Positions 31,968 through 42,851 are shown, numbered from the stretch's first letter. The stretch is DNA of 64,000 nucleotides from Hericium rajendrae (GCA_033439255.1 CM065878.1:558001-622000); one strand, 5' to 3'. The notes: generated by a model from the sequence alone, not told the origin. Program-made: numbers and translations.

Positions 31968-32509
31968 CTGCCGCAACTGGACGATGTCCAAGGGCACGGG
32001 GGTACAAGGTGGTGGAGTACAGGGTTCTGAGGAATCAGTGGCTGAGGCGGTCTCTGGCCCACACAGGCTCAGGTGAGGGTTCTGGGGTGAAGAAACCTAG
32101 TGTGCAAAAGGGGAACGAGGTCGATGGCAGGATGCTTGCAGGGGATCCTCGGTTGGGTTGGTGACAGTGGTAGGTGATGTCCCAGGCACCAAACGTGAAT
32201 TCTTGCAAGTTGACGTCAAAGGCAACTCGAATTCAAGCATATAAAGCAATGGAGATAGCACCTGTATGTGGTTTCCACGACCTTAATCGAAACCAAACTC
32301 CTTTGGCTTCCCAACGCTTCACAGCACAATAGTAGAGGAGGGGAATGAGTGCACTGCCCTCGATGGTGTTGGCAATGGGGAAGGGGAGATGAGGTTGATG
32401 GAATGGATGTTGAGATACAGTGAAGATGTTGGCGGTGAAGGGTTCAAAGAAGAGAGGTATGATGGGCAATAGTAGGGAGGTGAGGCGGGTGTATGAGAGA
32501 TTGTCCAGG
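31968..32509 (-). other. Leader between the 5' LTR and gag of gypsy 2
   Basis: About 540 bp. A minus-strand frame (32469-32233, MPIIPLFFEPFTANIF...) and further open stretches suggest that gag once extended further 5', but stops and frame changes prevent a firm call. I do not recognise the primer-binding site next to the LTR (CCTGGACAATCTCTC). Confidence 0.4.
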
Positions 32510-32932
32510 TGTCAAGACTTGGTCGTAGACAGCAGAGAACCACCCAAGTCACCAGCGATGATGAGAGCAAGAGAGCAGAGAGTGACTAGCAGCGCAGTAA
32601 CCTATATTGGAGGTACAGTATGGTACAGACAAAATGGACAATCTAGGGAAATAGGCGAGCGACTGGGAGCCTATAAGTACTGAAGCGACAATGGGAAAAG
32701 AACAATGGACACCATAATGGGTCAAACAATAGAGTGAGAACAATGGTGGCCAAATGGAGAACAATGGAAGGGAGAACAATAGGATGTCCCAAAGGGGAAC
32801 AAGGGCATGGGTGAAGGATAGCCCTAGGTCATGTGAGGAAGTGAACATGTGATGGGGCTGCTGGAGCACATGACCGACGTGATGCCTTGATGGCAGAGAA
32901 GAAGGCGGAGAGACATGGAGTGATCTGTGACA
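32510..32932 (-). repeat. 5' LTR of gypsy 2
   Basis: 423 bp, TGTCAAGACTTGG...GATCTGTGACA on the + strand, paired with 14406-14828. It contains AACAATGG words repeated about eight times (32685-32790). Confidence 0.88.
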
Positions 32933-32937
32933 GGCAT

Positions 32938-34019
32938 GGGCATCATTCCGCTTGCGATGCTTCAACTCGGCTTCCGAGTCGACACCGTCGGAGGACGATA
33001 AGTCCTCATAGTAATGACCCAGTGGGGGAGACCCACCGAGCATTTCCACATCAGTGTTGTCCAGCTGCACCAACAGCGCAGGGGTGGATGCAGATGTGGT
33101 GGCAGGCGGGGCCTTCTGGGAAGGCCACTTTTTGGATGCCACATGAGGCGCATGAAGGCGGGGCAGGTGCAGCGACAGGCGGCGGAGCCATCTCGTAGGC
33201 ACGAAGGAGGCCCATGAGGTGGGTATTTTCCGCCGTGGTGCAGTCAAGTGAGCGGTGGGTCATTGCAAGGTTGGCCCGTGCATTGTTGTGCTCGGTCTTG
33301 TAGTGATGGCCGCGCTTCTCCTTGTGGACCAAATCATTGGTGCATTTGGTGAACTGGCACTCAATGGTCTTGCAGCGTGCAATGAGCACTGTGCGGCCAT
33401 TGCTGGCCAGGTGCTCCTTATGATGTCGATGAGCATGCATTGCCACAACGAAGGTGGCATCACCGACATTGGTGTGTGCAAGATACACACGGCATATCTT
33501 GCACATTGTCATCGGGTGCATGATGGCGTAGGTGCCAACCTCCCAGCCCCATAGCCCTGATGTGGTGGGAATGGAAGGGGGGAGAGAGGGTGTGGGAGCG
33601 ACAGAGTCACTGGCCGTACCCTGCAGCTGTGTCATGGATGCAGGGATGTTCATCCCCATGGTCTGCAATGCGGCTGGCTCGTTGACTTCCATTGATGGCA
33701 GATCAACAGGTGGGGCCTACGATCCGGGCGCACTGGTGTGCATGGTAGGCAGCTCGGTAGCTGGGGGCAGGTTGGTGGACTGGGGTTCAGTGGGCATGGT
33801 GGTGGTCACAGTTGAGGAGGGGGAGCAGAAGAGACTGCACCTTGATGCCAGTATTTTCACAAGGCACCATCAGACGCCCACAACCAAATCCGTCCGAAAG
33901 TCTAATGGCTCCAAGCCCTGGAAGCACATGGTGACTATGCGCACTTCTTTGGTGTTTGCCGAGGCATGTGCCTGGAGGGCTTCGGGGGCCCAGACACATC
34001 TTCGACTTCTACACTTCAT
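32938..34019 (-). pseudogene. Extra (third) ORF of gypsy 3 with two zinc-finger-like motifs
   Basis: The pol stop and the ATG of this ORF overlap as ATGA at about 34016-34019 on the minus strand. The reading starts MKCRSRRCVWAPEAL and continues through two in-frame stops (near 33868 and 33722) to a conserved-looking part: CKICRVYLAHTN...HAHRHH and CQFTKCTNDLVH...HHYKTEH, each with the spacing of a C2H2-like finger, then a hydrophilic segment. The frame changes near 33050 and exits at 32938 into the gypsy 2 insertion, resuming at 5054. No homologue is known to me. Confidence 0.55.
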
Positions 34020-35394
34020 GTAGAAGTCACTGCATGCTTGCTCGGGAGGGAATGCCAGTTAGTAATCCCTTGAAGCTCGAGGTACCTATCAAGAGCTTCG
34101 AGATCTTTACAGATCTCATATGGTTCCCATGAGTGGTCACCTAGGGACCACTTGATGTGGAATCGGACTTTGTTGCACACCCATTGGTGTCCAACAATGT
34201 CCTCGATATACCATTCTTCATCATCGGGTTGACTGAAATTGTAATACAATTTTGTCTCCCGGTGCAGAAATAGTATGTCATCGTTGGGCTCGTGATGGCG
34301 GAGGAGAGAGGCGTGGAATACGGGGTGTATTTGGTGCCACTGTAACTTCTTGTGCAACTCCAGCTTGTAGTTGGAGGTGCTGGGGTTGCTCTCGAGGACC
34401 TTGAACGGCCCGATATATTTGGGTAGCAGTTTCGCTGCACGACCCTTCAGCATGTTCAGGTTCTTAGTCGAGAGATACACAAGGTCGTTGACCTTGTATT
34501 CAACTTCGGGCGTATGGTACGCATTAGCATAATATGCCTGATTGACAGGGCTCTTGATGATAGCATCATGAGTGGCATCCAGATGTGCGCGAGTGCATTC
34601 TGCGAATGCTTTCACCCCTTTATACAGGGTGTTAGTGATGGGTTGCTTGCCCATGATGGGCATGTACCCATAGTTCAGTTCGAATGGGGTGAATCCCGAG
34701 CTCGAACTGACAGTGGAATCCAGTGTGAATTCTACCATGGGAATCTGGTCTACCCAGTCTTCCTGACTTGGGGACACCATGTTTCTCAGGATTTGCCCTA
34801 TGGAGCAGATCACGCACTCCAAGGCACCATCTGTTTGGGGATGGAACAAGGTGAACATGAGTAGTTTTGTACCTGTGAGCTGATGGAGTTTCTGCCAAAA
34901 CATTGACGTGAACTTTGCATCTCTATCAGAGATGATCGACTCTGGTACCCTGTGGAGTCGTACTATCTCTTTATAGTAGAGATGGTAATGGAAAGCAAAT
35001 GTACTATAGACATAAGGTGACAAATAACTACCCAGAGGTAGTCGAGGCCTTGGGCCTTGGGGAAGGGGCCAACAAAGTCCATCCCTATTGACGCCCATGG
35101 GTGCATCAGGATGGGCATGCTATGGAGAAGTCCTGCTGGGGGTTGGTTGCAAGTCTTTGTCATTTGACAAGACCTGCAGCTCGAGCAGAACTTGTCCAAG
35201 TCGTGTCCGATCTTGGGCCACCAGTACCATCGATGCACGTATTCGGAGGTTTTCTGCATTCCAAAGTGGCCGATGGTGGATGATTTCTCTGATGCTACGC
35301 CCTTTGAGGACAACCTCGGGTATGCACAGGACCTCAGATCCTGTCCTGGTTTTAGACCAGATCAACCCATCTTGTAGATTTAGACACATTTGAG
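34016..35394 (-). pseudogene. Gypsy 3 integrase and chromodomain (5' truncated pol)
   Basis: Minus strand: integrase zinc region (IGHFGMQKTSEYVHRWYWWP...CSSCRSCQMTK), first Asp (IGMDFVGPFPKAQGLDYLWV), a frame change near 35000, second Asp (PESIISDRDAKFTSMFWQKL), Glu (HPQTDGALECVICSI), GPY/F motif (YIGPFKVLESN), and a chromodomain (EEWYIEDIVGHQWVCNKVRF, then IKWSLGDHSWEPYE). RT and RNase H are missing; homology ends at about 35394 in repetitive AT-rich sequence. It ends HAVTST with TGA overlapping the next ORF's ATG. Confidence 0.85.
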
Positions 35395-35599
35395 AACGAG
35401 TAAATCGGTTGAGAATTGACTAAGGTAGCTTCAGTTCAAGTATTGCAGGGGGAAATGTAGGAACTCATTGCACTCTGTGAGTTCTGCACAGATCATGATG
35501 CAAAAAATATTACCAGAAAGCAATAAATGAGTAGATCCAGATGCATTTGAGAACAGGTGAATTGGTTGAGAACTGATCAAGTTACATTAAATCAAGTGT

Positions 35600-35745
35600 A
35601 AATAAAAGTCCAGCCAGACCTGGACTTGAACCTGCAAACTCATCAGATCAGTGATCTTGCAATTAGATAAGCTGACTGCCAAATGGGGGTAGTGGTCATT
35701 TTGGTGTCATTTTCGATAGGAAAACCTGGTATAGAGTAAATGATT
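35600..35745 (-). repeat. SINE-like stretch 1 with tRNA-type B box
   Basis: On the minus strand GGTTCAAGTCC matches the RNA polymerase III B-box consensus GGTTCRANNCC, and about 45 bp upstream a CAGCTTATCTAATTGC segment could be a decayed A box. It shares GGTGTCAT and AGAGTAAATGATTCT with 37195-37350. The arms do not fold into a good tRNA cloverleaf, so it is not called a tRNA gene. Confidence 0.3.
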
Positions 35746-36095
35746 CTAAAGAATCATAACAATGCTGATTCTATTCAAACAATGGAGGGCCTTGCATGAT
35801 TTGAAGCTACCAAACCAAAGTTGGCCAGAGGTGTTCATGGTGCATCAGTTGTCCAATGCGAGCCTTCAAGTAACTTGGAGGAAGAGGGCCGATGCTTTGC
35901 ACGGCAATACGATTCCTTTTGAATTGTTCTAACTTTGTAATGTTATTCTCACAGAATTAATAAGATAACAGAGAATTGAATATACTAGTATTGTAATGCT
36001 GCAAAGATCTCCATCTTCAAAGAATATTGTTTTACACTTATCTCTTATTTTTAAACTTTGTTACCAGCAAGAGTTGAACTAATGACAAAATAATG

Positions 36096-36141
36096 GTCAC
36101 GTGCAACAGCGAGCCCGGTCAGGCTCGCTGTTGCATGTGAC
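36096..36141. repeat. Hairpin with 20-bp arms
   Basis: GTCACGTGCAACAGCGAGCC and GGCTCGCTGTTGCATGTGAC, separated by CGGTCA. There is one G-T mismatch. It does not belong to a recognised gene. Confidence 0.75.
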
Positions 36142-36450
36142 TTCTCAAAAATTGTGTTTACATTTATGAAGTACATAAGTGTGGCCTTTGAAAGTCTGTC
36201 AACTGTTGTATGTTGCCTAGATTGATTTTATTTTTGCCTTTTAGGGGTCTGAATCAGTAAGTTGGCTATATCTCTGTCAATTCTCCAGCTATAAACATCA
36301 ACTCAAGTGTTTCTGAATAGTACTACCATGGCCATATTAACACGATTTTTACTGATTTTTTATGCTACTCAGTATGTGTCTATTTTCAGATGATTTGATG
36401 ATTTGCCCCTAGACTTTAATGATTTTTTTTCAATCTGCTTATAAATCGCT

Positions 36451-36550
36451 TATGTAATCCACAGCACGGGCTGATATGACGTCCTCCCGTCCCATGACAT
36501 CACCAGGGGGATGGGAAGATGTCATTTTTGCCTGTGCTGCAGATTATGTA
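36451..36550. repeat. Imperfect 42-bp inverted repeat (MITE-like hairpin)
   Basis: The arm TATGTAATCCACAGCACGGG... (36451-36492) is complementary to 36509-36550 at about three quarters of positions; a 16-bp centre separates them. No clear target duplication was found. Confidence 0.5.
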
Positions 36551-36805
36551 AAACCTTGAAAATAGTCAAATAGGAGGTTTTGTGATAATTCGAGTGTACC
36601 TCCTTAAGTACTGGAGATATCATCAATCCCTTGATTGCATCAGAAAGAGCTCTATTATACCTTTCCAACAACTCTAGGTGCATTACAATGGATGAGTCAA
36701 TAAAAAGATATGGCCTCAACAAGTTTGCCCCTGTCTCTAACACCAACCCTTTAGGAATTGCTACCGCGTTTTCTCAATACTTATCCGATCGTCTTGTATA
36801 ATATG

Positions 36806-36840
36806 CCGTTGGAAAGATACGAATCAGACCTTTCCAACGG
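36806..36840. repeat. Short inverted repeat CCGTTGGAAAG / CTTTCCAACGG
   Basis: Perfect 11-bp arms around a 13-nt loop. The same word TTGGAAAGG is echoed at 36660-36670 (CCTTTCCAACAA). Confidence 0.5.
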
Positions 36841-37194
36841 TATCTTTAGCGTGTAAATAGCACCACTCATTGCTCCGCTACGATGAAATCACTATGATCT
36901 TCTCCTCAAAGGTATCTTTTGAAGTGATTTGCTCATATCTCAGTCATTTCTGAACCTATTCTCATGAAAAAAAATGTTCTGACTAGGTAAAATCTGCCTT
37001 TAACATATTATCATAAATCACACTAACTTACATCAATGAAAAGGTGCAGAATATCCTATTAAATATGTTTATCTGTTATCTCAACAAGTTTGCACTTTCT
37101 TATACTAAAACCTTTCAGTTCTAATAAGACTAGCATTAATTTACATATGCATATAGTTTAACACTAATTGAATTTGATTTAGTAGACTGACATC

Positions 37195-37350
37195 TCTGAG
37201 AAACATTTAAAATCACAAGAATGACAATTGCCAGAATCGAACCTACAACCTTACTTTAAGATGTGAGAAATCATTACTATAAAAGGCATTACATTGGCTG
37301 GGTGTCATCTTTTTTGAGTTGAAAAGTGGGTTAGAGTAAATGATTCTCAG
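37195..37350 (-). repeat. SINE-like stretch 2 with tRNA-type B box
   Basis: The minus strand carries GGTTCGATTCT, one mismatch from the B-box consensus, within a segment that shares GTGTCAT...TAGAGTAAATGATTCT with stretch 1 in the same orientation. Confidence 0.3.
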
Positions 37351-37360
37351 GAATTGTAAT

Positions 37361-37962
37361 GAAAAATATTTCATGTGGAATGCGAATGCCACGATGCGCA
37401 TGAGGCTCATGAGAAGGCACACTGGCTAGGACTTATTGAAGGGTTATTAGGAGGAGACACTGACTTATACGAGTGAACAGTGCATACTGAAGAAGAAATT
37501 CAAGAGGCCGCAATATCAGATGTAGACGTTGGTGGCTTTTTTGTGCCTGGGCAAGATGAGAACGAGGATATTCTACAGAGTAGATCTGCGAAGTGCACTG
37601 CTGAAGAAGATGCACATATAGCAGAAAGTATACACATCATGGACAAAGCCGGATTACTTGACGAAACTCAAAAGGAGCATATTGGCAGTCTGGACTTATC
37701 ATCAGGAATAGTTGAAGTGTCAGCCGAAGACCATGTAAGTCATCAATGCACCATGGATCATCTGAAGAAACATAAACAACCTTGTATTTGGAATGTGAAC
37801 GAGAACGCTGATGGAGATTTTGGAGCTCACAGAGCAGTGCCACCTTCTGCATCGATTGATGTGGTCACGACTATGACATCATCATTGAAGTCTTCAAACA
37901 TTGATTCTGAGAGTTGCCCGCTGTCTCAGGAGAATATTTTGGAACAAAAATTTGCCAGTGAT
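37361..37962 (+). pseudogene. Helitron 1, linker between Rep and helicase
   Basis: The frame reads HVECECHDAHEAHEKAHWLG and LIEGLLGGDTDLYE, then TGA near 37476, then an acidic linker (MHTEEEIQEAAISDVDVGGF...), typical of the region before the helicase in fungal Helitron Rep-helicase proteins. It runs to FASD at 37962, where element Z is inserted. The Rep part is not present upstream. Confidence 0.6.
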
Positions 37963-39260
37963 ACATAGCTCTATAAAGTCTACATAGATCTCCTAGCTTC
38001 ATAGTATCGCCCTTTATTGTATAGCCCACATAGCCAAAGGGTGATGCTATGTAGTGCTATGAGGCTCAAAGGTGATGCTATGGAGTGCTATGGAGTGCTA
38101 TCATAGCTATGAGGGCTGATTATGTAGCTATGATAGTATGACTAGCTATGAAAGCTATCAGTATCTATCAAAGCTATAAGGCTTATATGTCTTACATATC
38201 CTATATTCAATATGTGTCTCACATAACCTATGTATAATATATATCTCATATATCTTACATTCAATATGTGTCTCATATATCTTATATTCAATATGTAGAC
38301 CTGATATATATATTACATTTTCTACAATCATATCAAAATTAATAATATATGATCACACAGATATAAAGTATTTCAATGCATCAAGATTATATTTATATCA
38401 CAAACACTACTACTAACTAAAAAGCAAAAATATAAGTAAGAAAATAAAAAGATAAGATAAGATATGATAATACAAAAAGATAAGATAAGATAAGTAAGAT
38501 ATGATAATACAAGAGAATAAGATAAGATAAGATAAGATAAGTAAGACAATATAAGATAAGACAATATAAGAAACTAAGTAAGAAAAGATAAGAAAACATG
38601 AGTCTCAGAAGATAAAGATAATACATGAGAACTTACCCCAAAGTAACAAAAAGCGAAATCTAAAGAACTAACTTAAAGTATTAGTATAAGCAATAAGAGA
38701 TCAACAATTAAAAGATTACCTTAAAGATAGCAACGAGGAAGAAATAACGACGAGCGAGCAAAAAAGAACGACGAGCGAGCAAAGGATGTCGACGAAGGCG
38801 TCGACGTGGCAAGAGATAGTGGGGGTTAAAGAGCAAGAGGCAACGCGCGTCGCGCGAGCCTTATATACGAATCCTGGGCGGAGCCGGGATTCGTGGCTGC
38901 CGGGCGCTTGCCGAGCGTCGCGTCGAGACTGGGCGCCAGACTTCACTATATGGACTTGGCTCGCTGTGGGCTTCATGTACAGTAGATACTTATCTTGCTC
39001 ATTTGTTTGAATTGTATATACGATATGTAGCTATATTGTTTTTCTGTCAATTTATGTGATTTTTCCTGATTTGTTGTGGCTCGAGGAACGTAGCTTCGCT
39101 CGTTCGGTGGCTGAAGCACCGAAACGTGCGTCGAAGTTCGTCTCTCTCGCTGTCTCCACTACATCCACTCTCCACTCTGCTCCCTCCACCCTCCTACTCT
39201 CCCTCTAACTCGTCAAACCGCATGCAGGAGGGACTCAGGCGGATGCAGAGGGTCTCGAAG

Positions 39261-39336
39261 GTGAGTAAAAAATACTTTTATTTCGTTTATTCGTGCTAAC
39301 GTCGAGAGTATCGCTCGAACGAGCGATACTCTCGAC
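39261..39336 (+). other. Short intron and stem-loop 2 of Z
   Basis: GTGAGTAAAAAATAC at 39261, GTGCTAACG branch, acceptor GAG at 39304-39306 (46 nt). The hairpin GTCGAGAGTATCGCTCG-AA-CGAGCGATACTCTCGAC (39301-39336) is a perfect 17-bp stem, the longest in the family, and includes the acceptor in its stem. Confidence 0.6.
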
Positions 39337-39819
39337 TTCTTTCATCCTCCCGCGCCCTCACTCTCCCTCGTGTCCTTCTCCCGTCCCTCCTGCATCACCC
39401 CACCCTCCTTCGACCTCGCCGCCTTGCCGCCATGTCACGAGCGCCCGGCGCGCCATCTCCAACGACCACGACCGTGCCCTGACGCACGCACATCGCGCAG
39501 ACGACGCGCACGCGAGCCCGCAGCCTTGTCCACGGGCTCTGCCCTTCCCGCATGGCCCCTGGTCCCGCGTACAACATTGCTGGCCGGCGAACGGGCCAGC
39601 CACCCTGTGCGTGGCCTCCCCATCCCGCGCAGGGTCCGATGTGTTGCACGCGACCCCGTCGTGGTCCGTGCGCACGGCCAGCGGGACGGGCGCGCATGCG
39701 CGCACGTCGCCCATGGCCGTGCGCAGTCGTGTCACAGCCCGACGCCTCCTCGTGCGCACGGTTACCGCGCCGTGCTAGCGCACCGTGCACGGGCCCGTGG
39801 CAGCACACCGACGTCACCA

Positions 39820-39915
39820 GCCCGCCGACGTTGCCAGCACACCGACGTTGCCAGCCAGCTGATGTCGGCAATCCGCCAATGTCGGCAATCCGCCAACGTC
39901 GCCAGCCAGCCTCGC
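39820..39915 (+). repeat. Short tandem repeat CCGACGTYGCCAGC / CGCCAATGTCGGCAATC in the Z arm
   Basis: The units CACACCGACGTTGCCAGC and GTCGGCAATCCGCCAATGTC repeat two to four times in tandem within the GC arm. Confidence 0.6.
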
Positions 39916-40715
39916 GTCTCCGGCGCGCAGGGCTGCTGCATTGCCACAGCCTCCGCGCCACGTTTCAGCCTCCTGCATCCCGTGCACGGGCCCGGCACGC
40001 CTCGCGCGCCCTCGCCACGTCTCGCCCGCTACGTCTCGCGCCTCACGCACAGGCCCGCCGCCCGTTGCCCCTTATGCACACTCCCCGCGCCTCGCATATG
40101 CGCCCGTGGCAGCGCGCCGCCCCATGCATGGGCCTTCGCACCTCGCGCACACACCCTACGGCCCCGCGTGAGTCCGCGCCAGCTCAGCACCTCGCGCATG
40201 GGCCCGTTCCTCCGCGTTTCCCGCGCGCAGTCCACGCGCAGTCCGCAGTCACGGGCCCCAGGCTTCGGACGTGACCATCGCGTCTTGCACGCAGCATCGC
40301 GCACACCAGCCGCACGTGTGCCAGCCCCACCTATGGCATGTTGTATACAATGTAGTATACTTGCATGTATCAGTAGTTTGATATAAATAAATTTGACCTG
40401 ATTTCGAGCACTCGAAACCATAGTCTCTACACCAACTATAGATATTATAGCAACCTGAGAGTCCATAGTAACCTTTGGAAGCTCTGTATGGAACATAGTA
40501 TCTATAGGATACATAGAGGGAGACTAGTTACATAGCAGGCATAGTAGTGTCCTATCACTATGTAATACTATATACCCATCACCCATGACTATGATAGCTA
40601 TGATAGCTACCATAGTCCTGTATAGCTATGTGGTCCATCTACATAGCAGCCATAGCACTATGGAACCAGGAATAGTATTGGCTGGCAGCTATGTAGATTT
40701 CAGATTTTTCAGATG

Positions 40716-42235
40716 ATTTGATGGAAGAAAGAAATATTAAAGACAATGAAGAGCAGGAGATGGCCGTCAGAATTATATATCAGCATTTCATGACGAAGGA
40801 CCCAGAACAATTGATGATGTACATATCTGGGATTGGTGGGACAGGAAAGAGCTATGTGATTAAAACTGTTGTCGAGTTTTTCCGATAGTGCAAAGTGGCC
40901 AGCAATATATTGATTGGAGCCTATACCGGTATTGTGGCAGTGCTGATTGGAGGCTACACATTACACGCACTAAGCATGATGCCAAAAAAATCAAAGCAAG
41001 GCAAAAGAGGAGGAGTTGGTGAACGTGTGGAAAAATGTACAATATGTTATCATTGACAAGGTGTCCATGGTTTTGGCCCCATTCTTGAGCCAGTTTTTGG
41101 AGTGCTTATGCCAAGCAAAATCTGAAAAGCCAGGAGCAAGTGATCTTCCATTTGGAGGAGTGAACATCATATTTACAGGGGATTTTGGACAGCTCAAACC
41201 AGTTAAAGCTCCTTTGTTGATTTCGCACAAGTTGGTGGCAAAAATTGATAGTTCACAGGGGCAAAGCTTTCATGGCCAACATTTGCTTCACAGAGCTTAT
41301 CTATGGAGGCAAGTCAATACTGTCATCGAGTTGAAAAAAAATTGGCAGCAACAGCAAGACTCTACTTATGGAGATCTTGTTACCCGAGTGCAAAACGATG
41401 AAGGTTCTAATCACTCACACACTGATGGTTCAACAGATTATGAAATCTTGTCTAGTTGCATGCTGGATATTTTGAAAAGCAAAGGTGATCAACCCATTAG
41501 TGATTTTCAGGATGCACCAATAATTGTTAAAATGCAAAAAATGTGTGATGCTTTGAATGCAAAACTGACATATACACATGCAGCACATTTGCGACAAGAC
41601 ATAAAGATATATCATTTGCAAGATAAGCAATTCAGATCTTACATGATGGGTGCAGCGGCGAAACGTCTTCGTTGCATATGCCCTGCCCTCTGCAACAAGG
41701 CCTACAGTTGCCTTCCATTGTTTAGAGGAATGAGAGTGATGATCACAGACAATGCTGATGTCATCCACGGTATAGCAAATGGTGCTGAAGGATACCTTGA
41801 GCAGGTTTATACTGCTGTAGATGAGGAAAGCACTGAGTATGCTACGTGTGCATATGTCAATGTTCCTGGTTCAGGCTTTCAGATCAAAGGCATGCCTACA
41901 GACCTTGTGCCAATATTCCCACATTCCATGCACTTCAAGTATCATTCTTCTGATGGAAAGATTTTTGGTATCAATCGCGAACAGCTACCACTGATGCCAG
42001 TGTATGCCTATACCGATTATAAGACACAAGGCCGATCTCTAACATGAGCTATTGTTGACCTTACTGACTGTAAGAGTATTCAAAGCACATATGTCATGCT
42101 GTCCCATGTCAAAACACTGGAGGGAGTAGCCATCTTGTGTTGGTTCCCTCTGGGCAAAATTGACTGCCCTTTGTCACATGAGTTTCACTCTGAGTTTCAG
42201 CATCAGAAACAACTTCAAGAACTCACCAGATGCTG
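40716..42235 (+). pseudogene. Helitron 1 PIF1-type helicase
   Basis: The frame resumes at DLMEERNIKDNEEQEMAVRI and shows the Walker A motif YISGIGGTGKSYVIK (about 40828), motif Ia (IGAYTGIVAVLIGG), motif II (VIIDKVSM, normally DEVSM, so the catalytic Glu is Lys), motif III (IIFTGDFGQLKPV), and motif VI (YAYTDYKTQGRSLT). A TAG at 40886, a frame change near 41010 and a TGA at 42045-42047 break it. The last stop replaces the Arg usually found in SLTRAIVDL. Helitron helicases unwind DNA during rolling-circle transposition; this one cannot work. Confidence 0.85.
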
Positions 42236-42373
42236 ATATGTAGCAGAGCATCCTGAACAAGTATGAAATGGCTTAAGGAAAGTGGAACTGACAGCAACAA
42301 ACATCGTCCGATTTCATGCACACAGCTGACTGCACTGACAACCATGTGCATCCTGATATCAAAGCAACAGTCT

Positions 42374-42836
42374 TGTTGAAATCGGTTGATGATGCTAGTC
42401 TCAATGACAACAATTATGGAAAGATCTGGAATGATCTGGACTTTAGTGATTGCAGAATCACATGGAACATTTACATAGCCTTACTGTACAAGTTAGTAAT
42501 ATGCTCTGACATATGCTTACTGATACCTTAGTGAGCTGACTGATGCTGTTCTCATGTGATGAGCAATCCATTATGCTATGCTGTATGATTACTGTACAAT
42601 TTCTGATTGGTAGATATGCAGAGCCCTCAGTACCATATAAGGGCTCCCTCGTTCGCTCAGATACCTCAGTCTTTCACATCACAGACTGAGGTGAGCATAT
42701 CTTGCATTACTTATGAGTTTCCTCTTTACTGACTCTACTTGTAGTATAGACTAATGTCTCTCTAAGGTACTGCAATATAGTCTTTCACATCACAGACTGA
42801 GTATAGACTAATGTCTCTCTAAGTCGTGTTTCTTCA
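42374..42836 (+). repeat. Ty1/copia-type LTR, 463 bp
   Basis: It starts TGTTGAAATCGG and ends TTTCTTCA. An identical-length copy is at 59341-59803. Internally it has a TATA box (CATATAAGGGCTCC, about 42634) and two direct duplications: TCTTTCACATCACAGACTGA twice, and TATAGACTAATGTCTCTCTA twice. There is no 5-bp duplication, because the right side continues into element sequence. Confidence 0.8.
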
Positions 42837-42851
42837 GGTTATAGGCCCTGC
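42837..42851 (+). promoter_or_regulatory. Primer-binding site, half-tRNA initiator-Met type
   Basis: GGTTATAGGCCCTGC directly follows the LTR. The gag-only element at 47866-49206 has GGTTATGGGCCCTGC in the same place. Both are complementary to the anticodon stem-loop region of initiator tRNA-Met, as in copia and Ty5, which prime with a tRNA half. So 42374-42836 is a 5' LTR whose element was truncated after the primer site. Confidence 0.6.

Larger units (their letters stand above)
14406..32932 (-). mobile_element. Ty3/gypsy chromovirus 2 with 423-bp LTRs, multiply interrupted
   Basis: Two LTRs of identical length and orientation (14406-14828 and 32510-32932) bound gag (31967 to about 30240), protease-RT (27139-25561) and RT end-RNase H-integrase-chromodomain (17118-14844), all on the minus strand. 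Flanks GGCAC (14401-14405) and GGCAT (32933-32937) are a 5-bp target duplication with one transition. It is interrupted by a reversed solo LTR between gag and pol and by element D in the RT thumb. It is a dead element. Confidence 0.88.
35395..37360. other. Non-coding AT-rich block with short dispersed repeats
   Basis: No open frame of note. Two copies of a motif CATTTGAGAAC..GT.AAT.GGTTGAGAA.TGA occur at 35395-35430 and 35542-35580. Three inverted repeats (36096-36141, 36451-36550, 36806-36840) and two SINE-like stretches are annotated separately. Confidence 0.5.
37963..40715 (+). mobile_element. AGCTATG-arm element Z (2-bp TSD AT, shortened left end)
   Basis: Right end GATTTTTCAGATG ending at 40715. 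The left end begins directly with ACATAGCTCTATAAAG at 37963, so about 25 bp present in A (CATCAGATAAATG...) are missing. AT at 37961-37962 and 40716-40717 flank it, and removing Z plus one AT joins the Helitron frame (KFASDLMEERN). It has a (GATAA)n tract at 38452-38590, TATA box at 38859-38867, stem-loop 1 at 39101-39125, intron plus stem-loop 2 at 39261-39336, GC arm at 39340-40330 and a right array at 40440-40700. Confidence 0.83.

Noticed and set aside
31575-31997. 140-codon minus-strand ORF (Pro/Ser/Thr-rich)
   Set aside because: It overlaps the gag frame, which shows better protein-like composition through the same bases. Only its first few codons may be the pre-frameshift gag.
35600-35745. 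A functional tRNA gene on the minus strand
   Set aside because: Only the B box is good. Acceptor and D stems do not pair, so it is at best a tRNA-derived relic.
42374-42836. A solo LTR
   Set aside because: It has no 5-bp duplication and is followed directly by a primer-binding site, so it is the 5' end of a truncated element.
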